Shown piece after piece: positions 56,141 to 64,000 of a stretch of DNA of 64,000 nt. Origin of the DNA: Jaltomata sinuosa. Its lineage: Eukaryota; Streptophyta; Magnoliopsida; Solanales; Solanaceae. Made by a program: the position numbers and the translations under genes. The notes beneath the pieces were generated by a model. That model saw nothing but the letters and a program-made list of their open reading frames with translations, was not told the DNA's origin and searched no databases. Numbering within the stretch: the first letter of the stretch is position 1; every line of letters begins with the position of its first letter. Where the stretch lies: assembly GCA_003996215.1 (NCBI GenBank), contig QJPP01000328.1:310001-374000 (forward strand), written 5' to 3'.

Positions 56141-56590
56141 CCATTGCTAGCCACGGCAAGAGTATTGGTTGACATGGAAAGAAACGAACTGACCTTCAGG
56201 TTAAACAATGAAGTTGTCAAGTTTGATGTGTCCAAATTGATGAAGCAACCAAGTGACATGAGGGTGGTCGCGGTCATCAATGTTATTGAGGAAGTTCCTG
56301 CGGATGTGCATCTCGAGGAGAAAGGTATGGTTGAAACCCGAGCTGTTATGAGAGTAAGGTCGCGATCGCAAGAGAAGAAGCAGGTAAAGGAAAGCGGTGA
56401 AAATAGATCAAGGAAACGAAAACACTGCAAGAGAATCTGCAAAGAAAGAGCGAAGAAGTTGTCACGACTAGCTGTGGAGCCAATGAAAGAAGAAGCTGGA
56501 ACGCAACATGAGGTTGTCGCGTGCACACACTCCATCGAGTTCTCCTGCTTTGGAGACCCTGGTGGTCTCCAACATTATTCCAAAATCTGA
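56141..56590 (+). pseudogene. Protease end and basic tail after the stop
   Basis: In frame with the preceding ORF. ARVLVDMERNELTFRLNNEV and VSKLMKQPSDMRVVAVINVI continue the protease end and linker seen in element F (44330-44190). Instead of leading into RT it becomes a basic stretch (RVRSRSQEKKQVKESGENRS, then KRKHCKRICKERAKK), then ends at a stop after GLQHYSKI. The basic part could act as a nuclear or nucleic-acid-binding tail if read through; that is inference. The change from homology to new sequence marks where pol was lost. Confidence 0.75.
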
Positions 56591-56645
56591 GTCCTATCGA
56601 CTTCACAGGTATTCCTTTCTCTCACAGTTTTTAGCTTTCATATGG

Positions 56646-56683
56646 ATGCATTGGGGACAATGCATGATTCTAAGTTGAGGGTG
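56646..56683 (+). promoter_or_regulatory. Hairpin plus purine-tract-like motif
   Basis: Perfect 8-bp stem ATGCATTG/CAATGCAT with loop GGGA, then GATTC and TAAGTTGAGGGTG, identical to the 3' polypurine tract. Possibly a second plus-strand priming site or an RNA element. Confidence 0.75.
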
Positions 56684-57237
56684 TGGGGAAACCTGTGAGT
56701 CACCACCGAGGGTTTTTGTTGCCGTGTTTCTTTTCCCTCCGGTGTGCTACCTAGTAGAACCGGCATGTTTAGGTTGTTATTTTAAATTTTGTTAATTGTT
56801 TTTTAGTGTCTATAGCAAAGCATCATGGCGTTTTCTTGACTAAAAGGAGCCCCCTCTAAAAATTTTCTGGTTTTGAGCTTATGTTGAAACGATTGACTGT
56901 CTGGATCCTTGAATGTCATTGTGTGATTATGATAGGAATAAGTATGCTTAAGCTGAGTTGTTGTCTTGATAGTCGGTAGTGGTATAGTTTCTTGGTGCAA
57001 AGTGTGTGTGAGCGTATTGTTATAAATTCTTACTATGTGCATGCATCTAGAACTTGCCCGGTCTATTTTGTTGAGTTCGAAGTTGGTTGCTTAGGAAAGG
57101 ATCACAGGCCCTTTTTGTGTGCAGTCAACTTAACCTATAAGACCGTCCAAATGCAAATAGTCCCTTTGAACCCTGTTTGAGCCATAATTGACCTTGTTCG
57201 TTCAATAACCTGTCACCATTCCTGTTTAACCTTGAAT

Positions 57238-57415
57238 CCCTGTTTTGGCCCTGGTCCTTCCTTGGACATCGTGCACCTCAACTCAGGCAATCAGCCTAAG
57301 TTGAGGGTGGCTACTATAGAGGTAAACCCTGTTTTGGCCCTGGTCCTTCTGTGGACATTGTGCACCTCAACTCAGGCAATCAGCCTAAGTTGAGGGTGGC
57401 TACTATAGAGGTAAA
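57238..57415 (+). repeat. 89-bp tandem duplication in the 3' UTR
   Basis: Copies start at 57238 and 57327 with CCCTGTTTTGGCCCTGGTCC and end with GGCTACTATAGAGGTAAA. They differ at a few bases. Each holds the hairpin CCTCAACTCAGG/CCTAAGTTGAGG (57276-57306 and 57365-57395). Confidence 0.95.
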
Positions 57416-58137
57416 TGAGAAGAAAAATAGGATAGATAAGATCGGTTGTGGATAGAATGAAAATTACGGGTGTGTGTCTTAGAAAAAGATGAAAAAGAAA
57501 CAAAAGAAAAAAAGGAGATGAAAAAGAACGAAAAAGAAATAAAAAGAATTGTCAAAATAAAGAGGCCGCACCTGTAGCTAGAAAGAAGGAAATAAAAAGG
57601 TGAATAAGGATGGACAAAGTAAAGTTATGTGGTAATAAGATGTCGGTGATTCCAAGGAGGGCTTAGTCACTAACCCCTAAATGTATCCTACCTGCACCTG
57701 AAGCCTCATTACAAGCCAAAACAAGTCCTGTAGCGATCCTGAGCGGCTTTCTGAAGAACTGAAATAGAATAGTAAGGGCAAGCCTATGGTATCGCATGTG
57801 CATTGTTCGAAATCATTTGTGAGTGTGAGCGCTTACCTAGTCCCAAATCTTGTGTGTGGGACTTCTTTGTGGTGAGGGCACCAAGATTTCTGTATTGTCT
57901 ATTGATTGTTAGGATAGCTGCGCGGGTGTATGTAGAATGTTCTATCATATCGGAATGACATGTTTGGATCCTTGCAAGTTAGTGTTTCATACATTTGTGT
58001 GCTACGAGGGAGCTTGATTTAAAATTGAATAAGATGTTGAATGACCATGAGTTGCTAGAGACACGAGTTTGTTTTCTTAGTTGAGTCATCGTGTTGTTTT
58101 TCTTTTATGTTATGTTGCTTGAGGACAAGCGAACGTC

Positions 58138-58150
58138 TAAGTTGAGGGTG
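58138..58150 (+). other. Polypurine tract of the gag-protease element
   Basis: TAAGTTGAGGGTG directly before the 3' LTR (one T intervenes). Identical words lie at 56671, 57297 and 57386, and at 30017 and 30790 in element C. Confidence 0.85.
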
Positions 58151-58151
58151 T

Positions 58152-59548
58152 TGATGTGCCGCCATTTTATGGCACTTTCGACTCCTTTTAACTAAGAACA
58201 ATCGTACGTTTTCAAGCAACCGTCGTCGTTTTTGATGGTTTTATGTTATATTTGTAGGAAATGGAGACAAACGTAGAAAAGGAAGGAAATACGATCAAAA
58301 GCACGCCACTGCTTAAGAGTGACGGTCATAGTGACGGGCAGTCACCAAGGTGACGGACCGTCAAGGCAACCATCAACTTGAGGCAGCACACTGCCTAGTG
58401 GCGACGGCCACCATGACGGGCCGTCAAGCTTGCGACGGTCCATCACACCAACCGTCACCTTGAGGCAGCACCACTGCCTAGTGGTGACGGCCACCGTGAC
58501 GGTCCGTCAAGGTGGTGACGGTCCGTCACCCCAAGCCGTCAAGTGGAGGCAGAACGCGGAGCGGATTCCGAACGTTTTTGGGTTTACTTCCTGGACTCCT
58601 ATAAATACCCTATGTTAGGTTTATTTTAAGGAGGCACTTACCAATACATTACCCAATAGTTTTAGGAGTTTTTGAGCGATTTTTGAGAGAGGAAACACGC
58701 TACACATGTTTTCCTCCTCCTTGAATCTTGTTCTTGATTTGTTCTTGGGATCTTGGTTTTTCTTGTTCTTGGAATAATTGAAGATTGTTTTCACTATATT
58801 GTAAGGATCTCTTTTCTTTATTATGAATATGACTTTCTTCTATTCTTCTACAAGCATGATTAACTAATCCTCCCACAACTAGGGTTGTGGGAGCCATGGC
58901 TAAAGTAGCGATATAGATTCCGGGTAGCGACGGGTTCAATATATATGATTGTCACGTTGTTGATCATTCATGCTTAACGTTTTCTAGTGGTTGCAAACAT
59001 TAGAACATGCCTAGGTTTAATTTGCTTGAGTAAAGAGATTAAAACCGGGAAACTTGATTAACAACGAGGATTCGAGACTACTAACTCTCGTCTTATGATT
59101 AATGCTGTAACTAGATTAATCTACTTGATGTTTAGGATTGAAAGCTAAAAGCACACCTTTTCAAGTTTGAGAGAATTGAAAAGTAAATTCGTCTATTTGG
59201 TTGAGAAACGTTTAGATGATACCATTAATTCAATCACATCGTGACACGCATCTAGAAAGAATCCGGTTAAGCCTAGGAACGACATCGTTACCAACGCCAT
59301 GGTGAACACGTCCCTAGTTCATTCTCCTATTGATTATTTCGCATACATTATTGTTCGTTTTGTTTACACATTGTTCACACAAAACCCCCCTTTATTTACC
59401 GGAAACTATTGACCATTAGTCGACTAATTCACTAAAGACTTAACTTTCACCATATTCTCTGTGGGATCGACCCCAACCTTTGTTGGGTTCTATATTTGAC
59501 AATGATCGCTTATGCTTCTTAATTGGAGTGGTACTTTGAGCGTTATCA
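58152..59548 (+). mobile_element. 3' LTR of the gag-protease element
   Basis: Starts TGATGTGCCGCCATTTTATG and ends GAGCGTTATCA, 1397 bp. Differences from the 5' LTR are few and mostly C/T or G/A, with one small cluster near position 32-38 of the LTR. The TATA box is at 58600-58607. Confidence 0.95.
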
Positions 59549-59553
59549 AGCTT

Positions 59554-61989
59554 CACACAAGCCAAACACATGAGCCACCTTTGAAACATCAACTAATCCA
59601 CTGGAGATCCATAGTTCCCGCTTATACTCAACCACGAACAAAGTCACCCTTTTTACTCAAACTCTTTCCAAACCAAGCTATAGTCTACTAGCCTTTGTCA
59701 TTCAAGATAACAACCCATGTCATATAATCAAAAACTAGAGTAGTTTTACCCTGACTGACGATCAACCAACGGAAAAATACTTTTGCTGAGACCAACCTCG
59801 TTACCTGAACCCATTTGAACCAAACGTCTGAACTCGACTAAAGCTTGCCCACTAGGGTTGGGAAAGGCATGTATGAATATCCTATGTCAACGGAGAACCT
59901 ACTGATTATAGAACAAACCCTACCTCGCTAAACCGTGCCATGTCTGAACCGGCTGAAAGCGAATGAACTAGGGCAACCTGCTTGAATGACCCAAACCAAA
60001 ACCATGATCCAGCAAGAGGTGTGGTAAGCCTACCACGAAGTTTATAGCTATTAACTAAGCTCCAAAATCTAAGAATCACCATTGTTTCTCCAAACACTCG
60101 AACACTATTCAAATCTTAAGATCACCTTGCTAGTCGCACCTCAGGAAGAAGTCCATCATGCCCTAAATATCAAGTCAAAACACCCTGGAGGCAAAGGAAA
60201 AGATGTCCGGAACCCAAGGTCGCCATCTTGCTATGAAAATTTTGAATAAACCTTCAATTCCCCCCTTTGGATCAAAACAACTAGTCTACCGCATCTGCAC
60301 ACAAATCAACAACTCCAAAGCATACAATATACCAAACTCCCGGTTCACACTGGCCGAGTCTAACCAAAACTAGAATCCCACATACCAAACCACCACTCGG
60401 AGAGTCCACCAAATCAAGATTTCAACCCTCGAAATACAAAGACGACCATCAAGCTCAATGCACCATCAGAATCCAAAATAGCTCCACTAACCAACACAAC
60501 CTGATCACATATAACATACCCCCGCTGATCCTCAAACTTACGCCACTGAATTGGTCGAACCAAGGTGGAATGAACCTTGTACTGACAAGAACATCACTAG
60601 AAGCTGGAATGTCCAGCCTAATCAACTGGTTAGACAAGGAGGAGATGTCCAAGGCTAACTACCACTCCAAAACTGAAATAGGGAAGTTAAGTTGTCCAAA
60701 CTCGCTACCTTCTGACCCAAGAAGCTACAATCAAAAAGAACTATCCACGAACCATCCGAAGTAGTCTAGTAGCCCACGATTCTGAAACACAACTCTAATT
60801 GGCAATCAATTCCTCTGTCGAACCTCTGAGTAGACTCACACACTACTAATGAACACTAATAGGAGCCAGAGCCAACTAAGCTCTGAATATGAAAGTTTCC
60901 CAATACCAAGAAATATATCAAAGAAATCACACTCAATGCAACAAGCCCCCAAAGGTAGTACTAGAAATGGCCACTATCCCGAACCCTTATTAGAGGAAAA
61001 ATCTAACCTTGAACCTATCAAAGGAAAAGCCACTGCAATCTTGTAGTCGGTCAAATTGCGTTATTAACTCACAAACCCAAGTCAACTCTCGGTCGTTACC
61101 TCAGTTAGCTACTAGAACACATATATACAAACAATGAGTCATCTCCTCCTTCTCTAACTAAATGGAACCCTTCCTAAGCATACACTGAATTTCACAACTT
61201 CTTCCTTGGAAGACTCTAGAGCTATTCTCTTAGCTCCTACAACTCTTACTGGAAACACTTGATACAATGGGACGTGAGTAAGCCAAATGCCCAAATCAAC
61301 CAAATACTACGAACACAACTCAACCATGATGTTGGAGTCAACACTTAGCTAAGATGCTATAGCCAAAACTTAGCCATAATTCCACAGTTAAACCATAACC
61401 ACCATGATACAATTAAAAGCTCAAAAAAAATACTATGATCAAAACTCATCCCAACAAGGACTGGGGAAACAAATGAGAATGTCTCATAATGGGCTTGAAG
61501 CAGAAGAAAACAAGGGAAGCAACCCATACCTGCTAACCTCCTAAACCAACCAAACAAAGAGAGTTGACTCTAACAACCCGAGAAAACACAACCAAGTAAT
61601 GCTCATTACCATAACCAATACCACTCGACTTAAGATAGAACCTCAATCTCTGGCACATAACCACTGGTATCACCTTAATCCAACAAAAGGACCTCTAGCA
61701 ATGCTAGATAATAGCCTAGGCAACAACCATCTAGAGCCTCTAGAAAAAGAAGGAATCAACCCAAGTGTAGAACCACAACAAAACTAGAAAAAAAACCAAC
61801 CAGAAAAAAGGTTAACAAGACCTACTCACAAGTCACAATGCAAGAAAACACCACTCAAGGATAACTCACCCCATCCACTACTAAAGAATAACCTATCGAG
61901 AAAATTACATGCATAAACACTACAACTCAAGTAGTAAAGCAGCTAAACAAGGAAAATAGAAAGGCATAAAAGCAAATACATGAAAAGGG
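59554..61989 (-). other. Interior of element G without recognisable pol
   Basis: Continues 52049-52488 after the insertion. A/C-rich on the plus strand, G/T-rich on the element strand. No RT, RNase H or integrase motif was found in any frame; the longest open pieces are under 70 codons and resemble nothing known. It lies between gag (61990-62540) and the 3' LTR, where pol would be expected. Confidence 0.55.
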
Positions 61990-62540
61990 GAGAATCACAA
62001 TGCGAACATTACCAGCACTAGCTGAGAGCAACAAAAGCCATACTTGGAGCAATGATATCAGGAACCTCTACCTCTAGACCATCAAGAGGAGCATTAGACA
62101 GACGGGATCTAACTCTGGACTGAGTAGTCGATGCTAAAGGCTCAGACAGCCCTCGTTGGGGACAATATCTAAAATAGTGACCAACCACTCCACAATCGTA
62201 ATAACCAAGCTGACTGGGATGCACAATCATGGGATAATCCCTAGCACAGTGGTCATGCACACCATATTGAAAACAATTTCCTCTTAATGAAGTTGATCGG
62301 GAAGCCCTCCCTAAGCCTGATCGTCCACCCTTTGGAACCTTGTGAGTAATTGAAACTTCAGCTAGATAAGAAGCAACGAAACTGAGCTCAAGTGGAGGAC
62401 CCCTATCTTGAGTCTGAAAACATCAAAAATTGCCCTGACAGCGACATGTCATATTACAACTCCATATGCCTCATGACATAAACCCTCAACATCCCAGGCA
62501 TGATTAACTACCTGAAGGAAGGTCGTCCCAAGTGTAACCT
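61990..62540 (-). pseudogene. gag C-terminal part of element G with zinc knuckles
   Basis: On the minus strand, PPLELSSFVASYLAEVSITH and PKGGRSGLGRASRSTSLRGN lead to two nucleocapsid zinc-knuckle remnants. The first (CFQYGVHDHCARDYP) has Tyr in place of two cysteines. The second (YYDCGVVGHYFRYCPQRG) has Tyr in place of its first cysteine. An open 80-codon piece spans 62260-62018. The twin CCHC arrangement is usual in plant gypsy elements with long LTRs. Upstream gag is missing; the sequence changes near 62541. Confidence 0.7.
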
Positions 62541-63564
62541 ATAAAAAAGATACTTGGTTATTGTCACAGATTGGTATTTGGTTGTTAATTGGTTACATGT
62601 GCTTGACAGGCTAAATGAAAGACGTAGGGTCTAGCTATATTGTTTGTTGATTATCATTGTTAAATGAGGGTTAGACCTATTCCATGTGATAGGAGTTACA
62701 AGGTAGACGGGAAGTCTGGAATGTGTTGCTAGATATTAATATCATGGTGGGAACTGCCCTAGGGATCCTTGAGAGGTTCGTAAAATTGTAGGTAGTAACT
62801 TAAATGTGGATGGTCTAGTTAGGGTAGTAGGATTTCACCCTTGGTGGTTGGGTCATAGTGGTAGACTTTCATAAAGGAATGGTAGTCCTGGTATGGACTT
62901 AATGGTTGATCTAAGGGTAAGGTGACTTGGGAAGTCTACAGGTTTAGGTAACTTGGTAAGTCTATAGGTTTAGGTGACTTGGAAAGTCCTAGGGGTAGGG
63001 TGCAAGGTCTTATGGTGGTGGAGTTAGCAGTGAAAGGGACAGGAAGGCAGGGGTTGATGTCAGATTTTGGGGTAAGGGTGGATGTTCAAGGGCTGAAATA
63101 TTATAATTAATTGCACATTTTACCTTGATATTTATATGATGGTATGGAACGGATTCAAGTCGACCGATGATGCCTACTTGTACATGTATTTGTATTGATT
63201 CTACTCTTGCTATACCTTTTTGCGTATAGTCTAGTTACAGAGTCGATGATGTTTCATAGGTACAGGATGACATTGATTCTCCAGCAGCTTCTACTTTTGT
63301 TTCCACGGTAGGAGTTGTGTCCTCTTATATTTCTATTTCATTCCTATAGTAGCTCTTGTACCAGCTTAGACTAGATCCTAGGAAGGGTGTTGTATTTTTA
63401 AAAGGTTTTCTGTATTAAAGATTGTAAATGTTTTTCATGTTTTAAAGAAAGATTTATAATTTTTCTTGAATTTCCGCTTTTACCTTTTGGATCGGGTGGT
63501 AAGGGTTCGTCTATCTAGGTGCATAGAGTAGGTGCCTACATGGCCCAGTGGTTGGGTCGTGACA
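62541..63564 (+). mobile_element. 3' part of a gypsy LTR, plus orientation
   Basis: Ends GTTGGGTCGTGACA at 63564, the usual LTR end of this family, preceded by GGTAAGGGTTCGTCTATCTA and GGTGCCTACATGGCCCAGTG. It contains a short repeat, about 26 bp, at 62930-62995 (GGTTTAGGTAACTTGG and GGTTTAGGTGACTTGG words). The LTR start is not found. It faces the opposite way to the LTR of element G, and the inner part may be other sequence. Confidence 0.6.
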
Positions 63565-64000
63565 CCAGGTCGAGTTGGGTCGGAGGAAAAGAATCTACTA
63601 AATTCCAAATTATTGACCATTTGACTGACCCAAATGACGGGCACCCGCGACGCCTATGAGGCATGCGATGGCCCATCACAAAGTGACTTACTTGGGCCTT
63701 GAAGGCCCATTTCCCATGCCCGTCGGGGTTACAATGTCTCGTCATATCGGGACATGGGGTAGGGCCAATGAATATTCCTTGGCTTCTTTTGGTTGCACGT
63801 TTATTTCCCATGGGCATGGGTCCTGTAACGGCCAATCACAGGTGCCCGTGGGAACCTTTTTTCTATAGATTTTCCTCTCTTCGACTTCACCAACTCCTGC
63901 ACACTTAAACTACTATTAGTTCATGGGTTGCCTCCCATGAAGCACCTTATTTATCATCACGACATGATGCAGGGCACTTGACTACTCAAATTTTATCAAG
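63565..64000 (-). other. Athila spacer (copy A2, right part)
   Basis: Aligns by eye with 40480-41005 of element F: GGTCGAGTTGGGTCGG, TTATTGACCATTTGAC, then CCCACGG/ATGGGC palindromic words, then the inter-ORF element at 63923-64000. Same orientation and family as 32370-33393, which corresponds to the part of element F just to the left. It therefore most likely is the continuation of that copy. Open frames on both strands are by-products. Confidence 0.7.
63923..64000 (-). promoter_or_regulatory. Inter-ORF conserved element (copy A2)
   Basis: GGGTTGCCTCCCATGAAGCA, ATCACGACATGATGCAGGGC and ACTTGACTACTCAAATTTTA match 40927-41004. It runs to the window edge, so further copies may follow. Confidence 0.75.

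Larger units (their letters stand above)
56591..58151 (+). other. 3' UTR of the gag-protease element
   Basis: Non-coding. It opens with the hairpin ATGCATTG-GGGA-CAATGCAT (56646-56665) followed at once by TAAGTTGAGGGTG (56671-56683). It contains the 89-bp tandem duplicate (57238-57415), an A/G-rich tract (57470-57620) and the polypurine tract TAAGTTGAGGGTG (58138-58150) beside the LTR. It aligns by eye with 29196-30803. Small open frames within are not supported as genes. Confidence 0.85.
52489..59548 (+). mobile_element. Young non-autonomous Athila-type element (gag-protease only)
   Basis: LTRs 52489-53884 and 58152-59548 are nearly identical by eye and flanked by the perfect 5-bp duplicate AGCTT (52484-52488 and 59549-59553). 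It has an Asp-type primer site, a 708-codon gag-protease ORF, a 3' UTR and a polypurine tract. No RT, RNase H, integrase or plant-transposon-domain ORF is present. It belongs to the class of terminal-repeat elements that keep gag and depend on a relative for polymerase and integrase. It splits the interior of element G. Confidence 0.95.

Overview
This 64-kb window reads as plant nuclear heterochromatin made almost entirely of nested transposable elements. No intact host gene is recognisable. The evidence is two lineages of Ty3/gypsy LTR retrotransposons (chromodomain-type with initiator-Met primer sites, and Athila-type with tRNA-Asp primer sites), CACTA, hAT-like and Tourist-like DNA elements, and a fragment that looks like the plastid rpl2 intron. 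The repeat types suggest a eudicot, most likely Solanaceae; that assignment is inference.

Layout. 1-4151: the termini of two CACTA elements, one inside the other. The first carries palindromic subterminal repeats, an AT-rich ~187-bp tandem array, a foldback triplet and a CAG-rich segment. 4155-4852: remnant of an LTR. 4853-6850: unexplained AT-rich sequence. 6851-7213: a third CACTA end. 7214-10012: LTR, primer site and gag remnant of a gypsy element. 10013-18068: chimeric chromovirus with its two LTRs in opposite orientation and an inverted junction near 12371. 18069-30950: a plus-strand Athila-type 3' portion (element C), split by a complete minus-strand chromovirus (element B, 18777-28323). 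30951-31384: plastid-like DNA between two head-to-head LTR fragments. 31385-33393 and 63565-64000: two parts of a minus-strand Athila copy (A2), separated by about 30 kb of later insertions. 33394-48285: near-complete minus-strand Athila (element F, about 15 kb) with gag, protease, RT, RNase H, integrase and a plant-transposon-domain ORF, all decayed, plus an hAT-like insertion at 38970-39612. 48286-62540: gypsy element G with a 3.8-kb LTR and gag but no visible pol. It is interrupted at 52489-59548 by the youngest insertion, a gag-protease Athila derivative with near-identical LTRs and a perfect AGCTT target duplication. 62541-63564: end of a plus-oriented gypsy LTR.

How it works together. 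The pol genes are broken by stops, frameshifts and lost catalytic residues, so no element here looks autonomous. The 52489-59548 element keeps a 708-codon gag-protease frame, a primer site, purine tracts and LTRs, but would need polymerase and integrase supplied in trans. Several non-coding structures recur across Athila copies: palindrome arrays in U3, a 12-bp-stem hairpin containing a purine-tract-like motif, and an ~80-nt inter-ORF element. These are the most interesting signals. I found no previously undescribed gene system.
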